In this document: piece after piece, positions 11,895-23,838 of the stretch | Position numbering within the stretch: position 1 is the stretch's first letter | How the letters are laid out: every line of letters begins with the position of its first letter | Source: Angiostrongylus vasorum | Taxonomy: Eukaryota > Nematoda > Chromadorea > Rhabditida > Metastrongylidae | Direction: 5' to 3' | Assembly: GCA_018806985.1 (NCBI GenBank) | Contig: JADANN010000389.1 | Span: 1,364,001-1,428,000, forward strand | DNA length: 64,000 nucleotides | Position numbers and translations under genes: made by a program | The notes under the pieces: generated by a model | Seen by the model: the letters and a program-made list of their open reading frames with translations, nothing else | The model's database searches: none | Told to the model about the DNA's origin: nothing

Positions 11895-14540
11895 TGCAAG
11901 GGAACGTGGTCCGTCCCCACGTGTCGGATAGAGAGTTAATCGCCGACCAAAAGCCAACCTGCGGTTCCTTGCAGTTGGATCTAGGAGATCGACTCCCTGT
12001 TTTCGCTGTGTCGATTTGATGCATACCTCCTGTGTTTACGAGGACGTGTTCATCCATGCATGCGTGGGCGTGTTCTCGTTTGTGCTGATTATATTCTGCA
12101 TATGTCATAATTTCTTACATCTACTGTTTCATGCGTCTGAACAACTTCACTTTGGCACCCATGAATTAGAATGAAACGAGCAGGGTTAGCGGCGCCCCGA
12201 GTTTATCATGACACCCAAGACTACTCTTGGTAACTTGCAATTTCGGAAGCCCCACTCTCAATGCTGCACATCGGCGTATCCCAATGGAGAACACTCTAAC
12301 AAAATAGACCACATCGTACTAAATCGAAGGTTTGCGTAATCGGTGTCGCTGGTGTCCGAAAATTCTGCACGGGGCCAGACCAGCTCCCACTTCGTGCGAA
12401 ACTTCATTTCTCACTGAAAGGGAGAAAAAAAGCCGCTAAATTCGAAAAACGAAGTCCAAAAACAACCATAAACCAGGAGTTCTTAAGTTCGTTACACGCT
12501 TGTTGAGAAGGTGCTGTTCTTCATAATTCATCAATGAGAAATACGATCGTTCTGTTCAACAGCTTCACGTTAGCGCTATGAAAGCCGAGCGTTCGAAAGT
12601 CACTAAGAGACGTCTGCCTCCAGAAGCACTAGAATTGATGTGCCAAAGTGGAATCAGGCGAGCTGTTGGCAACCGCCAACATGTCCGAACTTGCAAAGCA
12701 CTGCAGAAAGTCGATAAAAAGAAGATATTAAAGGGAGAAAAGCAACAGTTACGGTCGAAGCTGCAGAGGCTGGGAAAAGCATTCGCAAAGCCCACTGAAG
12801 CCTCGCCAGTTACAAGATCAAGATGATTGCACTCCGACGCCCAGACGGAACAGTAACAGCGCCCAGAAAGGCAATGGAGAAAATCATTTACGAATACTAC
12901 TCAGATCTCTTCGATAGCCACGTCCACCTTCCGTCATATGAAATAAAGGAGAATGGATATATTGTACCACCGGTGCTCCTTTCCGAAATCCGACATGCCA
13001 TTTCGTCGCTGAAAAATCGAACAGAGTCCGGACAGGATAAGATGTGAACAACTGAAGCGCCTTCCGCAAGTCCTCCTAAACACGCTGGCTCGGCTGTTCA
13101 CACGGTTACGTGCCGCAATGCGAGGCTTGTCTTCAGTGGAAGATTGGCAAGACTGTCTTATTGTTCAAGAATGATAACCTCAACGAAATCGGCAACTATC
13201 GCCCGATCTGCTTACTGTCAATCGTTTACAAACTTTTCATCTAGTCATCTTAAAAAGAATAGAAAGAACACTGAGCGCAGGACATTCATGTGAGCAAGCA
13301 CGGTTTCGAAAAGGACTCAGTGCGACGAACCACATGCTTACGATGATGGAACTTACTCAAGTATTGAGAGAGTACAAGAGACATCTCTGCCTCAGTTTCA
13401 TCGATTTACGGGAAGCTTTTGAGTCAACTGACATAGAAACGGTCGTGGAAGCCCTGAACAGCTAGAGGTTCCTTACTCAGTACATAAAGATTCTTCGTGA
13501 GCTGTATAAAGATTTCCCACCAAGATACTTCCATTTTACAACGATATTAACATCGACGACAAAAGAGGGGTTGGACAAAGCGATACCATCTCGCCAAAAT
13601 TGTTTACCACGACCCTCGAGAACATCATAGAAAGACTGGAATGGGACAATATGTTAGTGAAAATCGATGGTCAACAATTGCACAATCTTTGTTTTGCTGA
13701 TGACATCGGTCTCATAACGCCAAGCATTACCCAGTCGGAACGAATGCTAGCTGACTTCGGTAACGCTTGTGGAAAAGTTGGTCTTCAGCTAAGTCTTACA
13801 AAAAAGATGACTGAAGACCGGACTGGTTTTGCATGTCTCCATTCACGCTCAACGGTTCGAATATCTCCGAACACTACAGTTACGTCTATCTAGGTCGAGA
13901 AATCAATGTGATGAATGACTTAGCTGCTTGGGGGAGTTTTCCGGAGCATCGAGGATGTAGTGAAGAGAACAAAGAACACCCGACTCCTTGTTCGCCTTTT
14001 CGACTCCACGACTCTTCCTGCCATAACGTATATGTTAGAAACCTGGTTGCTGTGCGAGCAGGCTGAATGATAACTCAGCGTTATTGAACGGGCAGCGGAA
14101 AGGGCGATGCTAGGAATATCCCGTCTCACACAAGCGAGTGAAAGGATCCGAAGTTCTGACCTGCGTCGACGATCAAAAATCGAGGATGTCGTTCTATGCC
14201 CCCAAAGTGTCGAAGATAAAGTGGGCCGGATACCTAATATGTATGAATGACAACCGGTGAACAGAAGCCGTTAGTGAGGATATCAACGTACTGCAGGAAC
14301 ACCACTGACCCGATGGTCAGAGTTCTTCACGAAAACCCTAGAAGAAAGGTATGATGCTCAACGAGTTCCTAGAGCGAGCAGAATCCAGTAGGCTACTCTT
14401 TATCGCGACACGAAAAAAATAAGAGAATTATTGGCTCCCGCCCGAATTATACGACGACCAATGGGACAACAGATAATCCTCCGATCACACGTTATCTGGC
14501 AATGCGCAAGCATTCTCTAGTTCTGTCTCCGCCTCTGCAC
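11895..14540 (+). mobile_element. RTE-type non-LTR retroelement A, decayed
   Basis: A 5' untranslated segment (agagttaatcgccgaccaaa) jumps by deletion into an apurinic endonuclease remnant near 12180-12420 (block for ESPNGEHSNKIDHIVLNRRF, with frameshifts), then RT. RT pieces are open at 12823-13047 (MIALRRPDGTVTAPRKAME), broken at 13100-13600 and open again at 13600-13893 with the FADD catalytic box (CFADDIGLITPSI). Copy B at 30.3-33.4 kb gives the unbroken order. The endonuclease-then-RT layout, the DIGNYRPI-like block and the FADD box fit the RTE clade, which is abundant in nematodes. Confidence 0.8.
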
Positions 14541-14559
14541 ACTAAGCTGTACACCCTCG

Positions 14560-14740
14560 GGCCGGTAGTTGTCTGCGGGTATGGCAGCACTAACTTGAAA
14601 CATGGGCAGACAATTTTAAACCGCTGTGTAAGCCAGTATGAACTGTACCACCTCTAACGATGCTCGATGAAGTCTAATGCTTGGCTCTTCCCTCGGGATT
14701 TGGTCAACACCGAACGCTTTATCCTCTTCTCTAATCACAT
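14560..14740 (+). mobile_element. SINE-A 3' fragment
   Basis: The head is missing. The family body (gtctgcgggtatggcagcac, cgatgaagtctaatgc) and the tail cgctttatcctcttc remain. It abuts the 3' end of RTE copy A. Confidence 0.55.
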
Positions 14741-15044
14741 TGCTGTCAGCACTTGGAAGCTTGTTTTGGAAGTTATGTAGAGTATGTGCCGGTATTTTTT
14801 TATTCTTGTTCTATTCATATATTGCATGAGACAGCAAGAATTCATCAAAGCGATTAGGTTTGCAATAGTAATCAGTTACAGCTTCAAATGTGTACGTCTA
14901 CGCCTGACAGAGTGTACGATGCTGGTTTTTTCTATAAATCCTCATTCTTTTTCGATCTATTGTTGGAATTACTAATCAACATGAGTTCTAGTTAGAGTTT
15001 TTTTCCATTAGTTTAGATGCGTAAATGTTGCTGTTACTATTTAT

Positions 15045-15460
15045 TATATGTTACCACCTCCCAACGGTTTACCGCCTCATCGTGCCTGGGAGGTGTTCCT
15101 GGGTATCGGGGTGCGATGCACAGCAGAGGGATTCACCTCCCTGGCAAGGTCTCCCAAGCTGAGAAAGAGTCCGACGTTTGCATCAGGAAGCCCAGATAAA
15201 AGTAAACCAATACCAATGTCAGGATCCGCCACCGTCCTGGTACCAAACTAGTCGCATGGTGGCAAATCTTTCTCTGATCCACAAGGGCTATGACTGCTTG
15301 TGGTGGTGACGACGTGGGGCAAACTTTAGCCAGTTTGACTTCGGGATTCCAGGGAACCACGATGGCTAAACCAGCAAATCTCTGAAAAGGTGGAGATTGT
15401 GCTGAGGCCAGCACAACCTGTGAGGACGGGCCATCCAAGTATCCAAGTATCCAACTAAGT
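15045..15460 (+). repeat. Repeat C, best full-length copy
   Basis: The 5' block ccgcctcatcgtgcctggga is followed by aggaagcccagataaaagta, caccgtcctggtaccaaact, gactgcttgtggtggtgacg and a 3' end gaggacgggccatccaagta with short tandem tatccaag units. About 415 bp. At least eight copies lie in the window. No open frame is shared. It could be a SINE or a MITE; I see no clear pol III boxes or terminal inverted repeat. Confidence 0.75.
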
Positions 15461-16739
15461 AAGTACCACATTTTCCGCCTTCTTATGAGGGTTCCAATTT
15501 CCTTCCTCTGCATTTATTATCGCTATTTTCCTCCTCCATCGAAGTCTTCTCTTTAACAGCCTCTTCTATTTCTCGCCCACCTCTATACTCATCTAGTTTT
15601 CTTCACGTTGTAATGGACCCTACTGTCTATCATTTTAAATCAGTTTTCCTGGTTAAGAACTGATTTTAATACCGTGCATTGCAATTTGCAACAAAATAGG
15701 TTATGTTGACCATTTGAGAGTCAGCACTGAACCACAATTCCATGAATCCTAGCCAAATCACGAAGGTACTCGCTATTCTCAGAAATTCGGCAGAATGCAC
15801 CAATAAGTAGAGAGCCAGCTGTCAATGAACGTCAACAAGCTCAGCTACATGACGATGTCCTAACCATATGTTGCAGAAGTTGAACAAATTGGGCTTCGAA
15901 ACTCCATCTTATTTGGCTACCCATCTGACCTCTGGCTAAACTTCTAGCACTCTTTTGCACAAGTGGACAAGTGGACAACTTCCGGCTGAGAAAATGTTCA
16001 ACAACCAATCCGCTGACTCAAATGCCTTCAGCGAATTCATCGTTTCCAGGTATTAAGAATTCTGTGTTAGAGGAATAAATGAACTTAAATGCAAACTAGT
16101 ATCACGTTGGAAGAAAAGTGTAGAGACTCTAATGGTTCTTATTTTGACTGATAAGGTTGTGTTTGACAGGAGTTGACGTTAAAATGGTTGTTGATTTTCA
16201 AAAACGGTAAGGAATATATTACTCCTGTTTGGACTATATCGTGCTACTTAGAGATTATGCTCGTAGGCATGGAGCTGGTTAGATATAGATGAAAACTGGT
16301 AGCGAAATCGTTGATAGGGAACAATGCACATCAGTGCCAGCGAGTCGGCGCATAAATGATCATGACGGAATCTCGTTTTATCCGTAGGACATCCCAAGTT
16401 CCTGTCGTTATACTTTTTTTGTTTTGCACAACACATGCTCACGTATGTTGTGTGGATCCAAACACTCTATGCAGTCAATCGTTTCTTCCCATCCATTATC
16501 CTCGAAGATCTTCGAACTTTTCGCGCGTGGGTTTGGATGCTGCATAAGCGTTCACATTTAGAAGCGTTTTGAACCATCTTGGAGTTTCCTTCGAAGTTAA
16601 ATGTGGTGACGCTAAAATATGATAATCGCGTTGTGGGTATCGTATATGACTATAGCGAATATCAGCCGTCACGTAGTAATAAACATGTTACTCGGAAGCG
16701 GATAGGTACTATTTTCATGTTTTCGTCCACTCCGACCAG
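15461..16739. other. Non-coding stretch, nothing recognised
   Basis: AT-rich sequence with scattered short open frames on both strands and no splice-consistent coding signal that I can support. Confidence 0.35.
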
Positions 16740-16742
16740 TTT

Positions 16743-16961
16743 ATGGATAGGGAGAGACGTATGTCTGCTGGAAAATCAAAGTGTATTGAGCGATCAGCCT
16801 CCAGTCAAGGTTTGCCAACAGTGTTCTCGCACATTCTATATTCATCTATAGGCAACAAAGAACTTCAATTTTCAGCAATAAAAGAAAAGGACTGTTATTT
16901 TGAGTGTGAAGCAAAGGATCAAGAGCTTCCACGACGGTATGAGATGCCTTTTCAACATTAA
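16743..16961 (+). CDS. Small two-exon candidate gene, unknown
   Basis: A good acceptor (ccgaccag) precedes TTTATG. Exon 16743-16809 ends CAAG before GTTTGCC, and after a 66-nt intron ending TTTTCAG a second exon starts at 16876. Phases match (split Ala codon). The second exon reads IKEKDCYFECEAKDQELPRR and either stops at 16959-16961 or splices at GTATGA (16937). The intron length is typical for nematodes. The first ATG may be internal, since an acceptor lies directly before it. Charged, Cys-containing peptide with no recognised family. The unspliced frame is also open, so this is tentative. Confidence 0.35.
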   Translation: MDRERRMSAGKSKCIERSASSQGLPTVFSHILYSSIGNKELQFSAIKEKDCYFECEAKDQELPRRYEMPFQH

Positions 16962-17129
16962 ACTAAGTAGTAAGTGATGGCGTACGAATTATAAACAACT
17001 AGAGTCTGCTTTTTTCTTTTTGCATAACGACTCTTTGAGTAGTATTAAAGTGCACCCATCCTGTGGTCATTCGGGGCTCGAGACTCCTATCACTGTTGAT
17101 TGTTCGGACGGATTACTAGAATCTATCCA

Positions 17130-17365
17130 AATTCGTTCCCCAGCGCAGACACCTGCGGTCCGGTGCATAATACCCCTGCCATAAAAAACGGGTGGTTGCT
17201 GATGGCACTGATCGATAGAACTAGCTAAGAGACGGGCGAAACGATTGAAACTCATGGTATGGTGGTTAACGCGTTATCCCCAGAAAGAGTTATAGCGCGT
17301 TCGTTCTCCACGGCGGACACCTGCGATCCGGAGTTTTACAAATATCTCAGCACCATTATAGTTCG
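17130..17365 (+). repeat. B1 repeat, plus strand
   Basis: Contains ggtggttgctgatggcactg, agctaagagacgggcgaaac, the tRNA-like ggtatggtggttaacgcg and gcgcgttcgttctccac blocks, and ends acaaatatctcagcacc. A partial inverted arm may lie at 17130-17170 (ttcgttccccagcgcagaca). Confidence 0.7.
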
Positions 17366-17585
17366 ATCCAAATTTTTTAAGCTAATTACGCTTATTCTAA
17401 TAGGGATATATTTCTAATATACGGAAAGGTTTTATTTATGAAGCTGTCTTTTTTTAAAATTGAGAAAATTACTTCCCATACAAGCAAACATGAAATTTCT
17501 GAAAAGCCTTTAATGTGGTTTTGTACAGTTCAATATACTAGGGGCTCCGTTGACTATGAAGATTATATTAAGATTGTGACATTAA

Positions 17586-17866
17586 GGGCGTGTGTGACGC
17601 AGTGGTCGGAGGCGCCCTGCAACGCACACGTGGAATCGATCCCCGAGCCTATGGCCCACCAAGCCTTCGATTCCACCGGGGGCAGCAAATTGGTACCAGG
17701 CTTGCCTGGGAAGATAGCAGCCGTGGCTCGATACATCGGCAGGCCACCGCGAGTCATTGTGAAGGCCAGATATGCATTCAATCACCTCCAACGATACTCA
17801 ATGAAGTCGAATGCATGGCGCATCCCTCAGGGATTGATCAACGCAGAGAGCTTTATCCTTCATTAT
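17586..17866 (+). mobile_element. SINE-A copy, near full length
   Basis: A-box-like tgacgcagtggtcggagg and B-box-like ggaatcgatccccgagcc are intact. The body gatacatcggcaggccaccg and tail ctcagggattgatcaacgca are present. Open frames through it are accidental. Confidence 0.85.
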
Positions 17867-18509
17867 ATTAAAACTTTTTGTGTAGTTGCATATAATAAAA
17901 CTGAATGGTGACTTGTACGAGTATTTCCGGAGAACGAAAGCAACGTAAGTAGTCATCGTGCCACTCAAAGAAGTTAGCAAGTGATGAACCGAAATCCTTT
18001 TATCACTAGTGTAAATAGTTACTGGGTTACTGAGTTGCAGGAGACAGATAATAGACAGCAGAGAAGTAGGGATTCCGGGCTTCCTTAAAGAAGATCACTT
18101 AAATGGTGGATAGATGTGTTTGAAACTCATGTTAACAAGTTGCATTCGTTGCTGAACGTGAGATGAGAGAGCGTAGATGAGAGATGCAGAGGTCGTCATC
18201 ATTCACGGCGCAGACCGCCTTCATCGAAAACGGTTGTGAAAAACCGGAATCACTGAAGCTGTAATCGATATTGCATTATTTATGAAAACGGACCAATCAA
18301 ATGCATAATTCGAGTGCCTTCACGGGATTCAGCAATAGAGAAAACTTCTAGGTAAACATTAACTGGTTAAAAAAATAGCATTAAGTAGCAGAAAGTAGGT
18401 ATGAACGGTGGCATGTGTTGAGCAGGAACCCTGACTTGCATTGCTTTCGGGAGTGTTACTACGTCGAATACCCGGATCACACCACTGGGTACTTTTTTTC
18501 CATCTCTAT

Positions 18510-18890
18510 ACTTACTTTGATAGTTGGATGCTCCGTCCTCACTGGTTGTGTGGGTGCCAGCATAATCTCCATTTTTTCGGAGTTTTGCTGGTTTAGCCAT
18601 TGTGATTCCCAGGAGTCCTGAGGTCATCCAGGCCAAAGTCTCCCCTAGGTTGTCGTCACGCAGCAAGTCGCACTCATGTTAACCAGATGGAGATTTGCCA
18701 CCATGCGACTAGTTTCGTACCAGGACGGTAACGTATCCTGGCATTGGTTTACTCTTAGCTGGGCTTCCCTCTGGAAACCCCAGATTCCCTCAACTTTTGA
18801 GACCCCTGCCAGGTGGATCAATTCTCTGCTGTACATCGTAGTCCGACACCCAGGAACACGTCCCAGCCACGATGAGATGATAAACTGTTG
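18510..18890 (-). repeat. Repeat C, near full length
   Basis: The complement holds all family blocks from the 3' end (agttggatgctccgtcctca) to the 5' block (cacgtcccagccacgatgag). Confidence 0.7.
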
Positions 18891-18899
18891 AGAAGTTTT

Positions 18900-19917
18900 C
18901 GTCTCTACAGAAAGATTAATTGAATTTGAAAGTTCCTATTTGTTTTTTTCTTCAAAGGCAGCGCAATTCTTTCTTATTTAATATGTGATGTAATCCTTTA
19001 TATAATGTTTTATCAGTGTATTTCGACTCTGACGTCGGTGCCTATGCGCTGAGCTTACAGATGTCTCGTAATCAAACGGACTCATCCAGAAGAAGGAGTG
19101 GAGAGAACGGAATTGCGTTTAGTAACCTATCAAAAAAGTAGAACGTAAGATGGACGTAAGTTCTACAATCGATCTGCTCATTAGAATTTATTGTACATTT
19201 GGATGAAGTATATGCGCTGGCAGACACGTGGGATATGTGCTACTGCTGTGATAAAGAAGTAGTATTGTTCATTTCCTAAATTGGGGTATTCGAGCCGAAA
19301 CAGTATGCACACAAAAATTTCACAACACCTTGAGACCAAAAACTGAAAGGACCTACGTTTCCCCTTAATTTCAGCGAAACTTAATCCACGACAAATAAGT
19401 GCGCAGTTTCTTGTGAGTCAATAGTAGGAAGTTTCAAGATTAGTAGCTCATAAAAATTCATGAATGCACGATCAACATGCCGAGTAAGTTCCTAGAGCAC
19501 CATCAAATATAGAGTTTGATCTTCAGTGGCCGAACTTCTGCATAGTTCCTGATGTATTCCTGTAGTGGTACAAACGTTGGTGGTTGCACTAATTGTCGTA
19601 GTCCCCCCTAATGAAGAGCAAATGTGAGCGAATGCTTAAGAATTACTTCCTCTCTTAGGGTGAAAGACCTACCCAATTTCTGTTAGCCGAGTTGCTATCA
19701 TTCGTTGATTTTCCTGCAGCACTCTCGATTTTATCTGTCTTTTTTGGTGTTTGATAACCTTTAATGTCATTTTTTACTTATCAGTGCAAGTATAAATCTA
19801 ACGCATAAGAAGAAAACTCGGGTCACATGATAGAACATAAAAGACGATTTCACTGTTGAATGTGAAAATATCTCAAGCAAGCTCATCTGCTGATGGACGC
19901 GGCTCGGTATTTACAAG
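18900..19917. other. Non-coding stretch, nothing recognised
   Basis: AT-rich sequence without a supported exon, repeat match or tRNA. Confidence 0.3.
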
Positions 19918-20030
19918 AAAGAGCAGACGACGTTCAATGCGACGTACATCAAGGAAAAGGAGGTGCTTGCCGAGCATCGATACTCAGCAGTTCTTCAATC
20001 AGCGGCTGCAGCAGCAGCGGAACATGCAAG
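19918..20030 (+). CDS. Candidate exon, coiled/Ala-rich peptide, unknown
   Basis: A TTTACAAG acceptor-like site precedes a 37-codon frame whose sequence looks protein-like (TTFNATYIKEKEVLAEHRYS, then an Ala run). The donor GTCGGT is weak. The overlapping ATG frame at 19893 and the +1 frame are also open, so the frame choice is uncertain. Confidence 0.3.
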
Positions 20031-21138
20031 GTCGGTTTGACGTCAGAGTTTCGTCTCATAAAATTGTATTGCGAATCTGCAGATCTAAACACCGCTCCGT
20101 TCTAAATTTCTGTTTACGATCACAGATTGTTGTTAGGCAAAACGATAGAGAATAATTGGTCGAAGCAGATTTAACTCCTCATGGCGTTCTGTCTCCAGTC
20201 GCGCTTTCGACATGTTCACATAATACACAGCAAACACCCATATTCATACTTTGGCTAGAAGTGCTAGAAGTGCCATTACAACAAGTGCATCATGTAAAAT
20301 CAATCAAATCAAGTAAAAATCGCAGTGATCCAGCATATCGCTAAGAACCTCATGATAAAAGCAATTTTTACATCTGCTGTGCAAGCAATAAAACCTTCCA
20401 AATGGATAAGTAGTCTTCCAATAACTCCTTCCTTTACCTGTCTAAGGCGAACAGCTCCTTCAAATGCCCCCCAAACTTGCAGAAATCGAGGAGTTTTCAA
20501 CTACCTGCTCACGCGGTATTCAACCTTAACCCTGAATGCATTCATACAAATGGTCGTCGATAATTATAGTAGATCTGTGTGAAACCCACCGAACCATTTC
20601 ACAGATCGCACAGGCTCCGTTATCCCGTACAATTTCAGCCAGTAAAAGAAAATATTTACTGCGGAAGAATCCTCTTCAGATAGCCAATTTTTTCCTTGCC
20701 GCACCTATTTAAATTTGTTATGTGCTCCTTCTTGGAACACCTTTTTCCATTCATTATGTGCTTATGTATGTAGCCTAGTAACAGTGCCTCTACCACACAC
20801 ATTGTCCCTGGTTCGATCTTTCGTTAAATTGATCGTTAAATCGTCTTTGCGATATTGAATGCTTATCGCAACCTTAACGAATTAATCAAAGCCCAACGAC
20901 TTATTCCTTCATCCTCTATGTGGTCGTTCATCGTTCCTCTGCAACTCCGTTCGTTAACATTAGGTTATCTCGTGCGTAATAACTATAGAAAGTAGTGTAT
21001 CACAAAGTGTATTACGATTTGTGGGCAATCTTTCGGACGGAAGTGCTGCTTAACATGGGTGGCGTGATTGAACTTATTCCTAAATCCCTAACAATGACGA
21101 AGATATATGAGTATTTAGATGTTAACAAATTCACTTAT
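20031..21138. other. Unassigned; tRNA-like scrap near 20.8 kb
   Basis: At about 20763-20830 a diverged head (gtagcctagtaacagtgcc, then ctggttcgatctttcg) resembles the A and B boxes of a SINE without the family body. Nothing else is recognised. Confidence 0.3.
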
Positions 21139-21560
21139 GTGAGATACAACCACAACGGTGCTGAGATATTAACAGAACTCGGAACCTCGTTCGCTCTTCG
21201 AACCCGCGGTTACTCTTTCTGGGAGCTCATGAGTTATCCACTACAGCAAGCATAGCTCATCTCATTGCTTTTTTCTCAGCCGCCGGTTTTCCGTTTCAGT
21301 TTAACTGGGTGAAATGCCGATTTGTGCTCATTATATCATTTTCCTCGATGGGTGATTGCTGATAGCAGCGTTAGGATAAAAGACAGCGAGCTAAAAGGCA
21401 AAGCAAAGGCTTTTGCTGGTGCAGCGAGCTCTCGGTAAGGGTAAACGATGGTTCGAAGCCCAACAGAGGTTCTGAGGGTATATCTTCTTTCTTACATCTC
21501 GTCATCCTTGCGGTTGTATTCCACGTAATACCATGTCATGGGAGAAAGAATAGGCAGTAA
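21139..21560. repeat. B2 repeats in foldback arrangement
   Basis: The left arm reads minus (starting gagatacaaccacaacggtg, B-box-like cttcgaacccgcgg) and the right arm reads plus (gatggttcgaagcccaac, ending gcggttgtattccacg). Both carry a tRNA-like promoter core. The middle contains the shared gggtgattgctgatagcag block. Confidence 0.6.
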
Positions 21561-21596
21561 ATAAAGTTAAAATAAACTCAATTAATAATTTTGACT

Positions 21597-21930
21597 TATT
21601 ATCTACTGCCTACTCTTTTTAGCGGCAGGGTATGCGTTGCGAAATATAACTTTTAATGATGCTGAGATATTTGCAAAACTCTGGACCGCAGGTGCCTATG
21701 GTGGGGGAACGAACGCGCTATTGTCCTTTCCGGGGAGTAGCGCGCTCACCACCACACCATGCGGGTCCTTCGTTTCGCCTGTCTCTCAGCTAGTTCTATT
21801 GATCTTTTGCCATCAGCAATCACCCGTACTCCCCGGAAAGGACAATAGCGCGTTCGTTCCCCACCATAGGCACCTGCGGTCCAGAGTTTTGCAAATATCT
21901 CAGCATTATTAAAAGTTCAATTAATAATGC
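21597..21930. repeat. B1 foldback hairpin with near-identical 85-bp arms
   Basis: The left arm from 21659 (gctgagatatttgcaaaact) through cctttccggggagtag is mirrored by the right arm from about 21829 (tactccccggaaaggacaat) to gcaaatatctcagc near 21903. I see almost no mismatch. The spacer (about 85-110 bp) holds gcgggtccttcgtttcgcc and the tgccatcagcaatcaccc block. Transcribed, it would fold into a very long stem. Confidence 0.8.
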
Positions 21931-22552
21931 TATTATTGATGTCACTTTTATCGCATTTTACCTATAAATCCCATTAATCATCAAGTTGTCAGATTGGAGA
22001 ATATCCAGTAGTGCACGTCACTCCAATTCTCTGGGTTGCATTGACACGAAGCTCGTTGTGCCTTTGCTAGGTAGCCTGCTATAGGACTTTAGCCTCCTTT
22101 CGGCCTAGAAAAAAAGTAGCCATAGGTGGCTCACCGGAATCTGTCTTAACATGGTTTAATCTTATCTGAGCTTCCTCATAGAACTTGCTGTTGTCTTGAA
22201 TAGGGCTGCTGCGAGTTGAACGCTCACTCTACATTCCAGTTCAGCACTCGAAAACCCTAGTGCCATGAGGAGGCTAGAATCCATCGATGGTGAGAGACTG
22301 GCGCTGTTAACCATCAATAAATGCTGAGAAATCGTTGATTCTGTAGTCCGGGAGTGTGTATTTAGAAATACTTTGCATGCAGTGCCACTAGGGAGATCAC
22401 ATTTTGGTCCTTAAGTCTAATAAATGGCCTCTGGAGAATTCAGGATTATTTTAGAATCCCAATGAATTTCACTACTGTGAATGAGTTCGAGACTATGCCG
22501 CTGCGATAATTCGATTTGTCATGGTGCTTTTTAGTATCTAACTCAATAAAAA

Positions 22553-22842
22553 AGGGCGCGTGTAGCGCAGTGGTTGGAGGCGCCACTGCGACACACACGC
22601 GGAATCGATCTCCGCGCCCATGGCCCATCAATACATCCATCCCTCCGGGATCAGCAAATTGGTACCACACTTGTCTGTGAGGATAGCAGCACTGGTTCGA
22701 TACATCGGTAGGCCACCGCGTGTCATTGTAAAGGCCAGATATGCATTCAGTCAGTCACCTCCAACGATACTTAATGAAGTCGAATGCACGGTGCATCCCT
22801 CAGGCATTGATCAACGCCGAGGGCTTTATCCTTTTATTTTTT
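22553..22842 (+). mobile_element. SINE-A copy, best-preserved head
   Basis: The A box (tagcgcagtggttgg) and B box (ggaatcgatctcc) are clean. Body and tail match the family, ending gctttatccttttat. A small duplication cagtcagtcacc interrupts the body. Confidence 0.88.
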
Positions 22843-22913
22843 CTAACTCATTAAAATCCTAGTTCATTTGTATTGGCACCACATTATTTGTAGTAGTATA
22901 TTGTTTCATTCAG

Positions 22914-23012
22914 AATGTCACACTGTCGTCTTCGGCAAGCTCTGGAGGTACAAGCCTCGGCACCCATTCTCACCATTCTCATCATCGAGAGCAGCTCCGC
23001 ACATCGCTGAAG
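22914..23012 (+). CDS. Internal exon, His/Ser-rich protein, unknown
   Basis: A strong acceptor TTTCATTCAG and donor AAG/GTAATG bound exactly 33 codons in phase 0. The peptide begins NVTLSSSASSGGTSLGTHSH and continues with a His-rich run to LRTSLK. The exon is GC-richer than its surroundings. No partner exon could be joined; a SINE-A lies just upstream. Confidence 0.5.
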
Positions 23013-23249
23013 GTAATGCGGGATTCTCTGGCATTGGCCATCCAAGTGTGACCGATCTGGTAGTCTTCTCTCACGACTGGCATCACCGTGCTTGATTTCT
23101 CATCCTTTAGAATGCATAAAATAATGCAGGAATAGCAAGTCTGCAATCATCGTTTCTTTTATTCTAGTGACTATGAATTAATAAGTATAACATTAATTCA
23201 CACTAAATCTTTCCACAGTTGTCGTTTCGATTTATATTTATTGAAGGCA

Positions 23250-23515
23250 ATTTTGGGCTCGGGTAGCGCAGTTCTCCGATCTGTCGAGATTGGCGATTGC
23301 CTGTGGTGAAAGCTTCTGAACGTGAAACTACGGAACGACCATCGTTGAATTGCTTTGAGAATTAACTTGACTAGTATTCAAAGACACCATGAAGGAGACA
23401 AAATTTTCAACCTATACACAAAATCCGAGGACGTCAACTGATGATGGACACGTACAAAAGAATCGAGTCGAAGACGTGCTAGAATCGGTACAATATGTGA
23501 TGTCGGGTCATGTCT
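23250..23515 (+). repeat. Repeat D copy
   Basis: The head cgggtagcgcagttctcc is A-box-like. The 3' part (gtacaaaagaatcgagtcga) ends cgggtcatgt, shared with the copies at 28.0-28.2 and 58.1-58.5 kb. Confidence 0.5.
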
Positions 23516-23609
23516 AAAAAACTAATGTTTTGAATGAGTCGTTTTCTTGTTCAGCAATCGCTAAGCATACATTTGCTTCCATAGAAAAACACACGATACA
23601 ATACAGTAC

Positions 23610-23644
23610 CTGACGTTTCGGCAGTATCGCGTTCTTTAGAGCCT
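23610..23644 (-). ncRNA. Hammerhead-like motif, 3' terminal repeat of copy 2
   Basis: On the minus strand: GGCT, CTAAAGA, ACGC-loop-TGCC, GAAACGTCAGG. The core is damaged at CUGA (CTAA), which should abolish cleavage. Confidence 0.35.
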
Positions 23645-23838
23645 GGAAGAGTATACTCAAATACAATTTATTAGGCCAAACGCTTCAATAACACTTATAA
23701 AAACACGAAAAACTCTATGGTAATTACATGATCAACAGCTTCTCGAAACACTCGCCACTTTTTTTCGTGATTTTTTAATGAGAGAGGTTAGAACAGCTGA
23801 TTGTAGTCGCATATGGTTGATGACTGCACCATCCCACA

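Noticed and set aside
17438..17911. 157-codon plus frame
   Set aside because: Mostly a SINE-A copy read through; the same happens at 50.0 and 22.6 kb.
22555..22625. Possible functional tRNA gene at SINE heads
   Set aside because: Pol III boxes are present but the sequence cannot form a complete cloverleaf with an aminoacyl stem; it continues into the SINE body in every copy.
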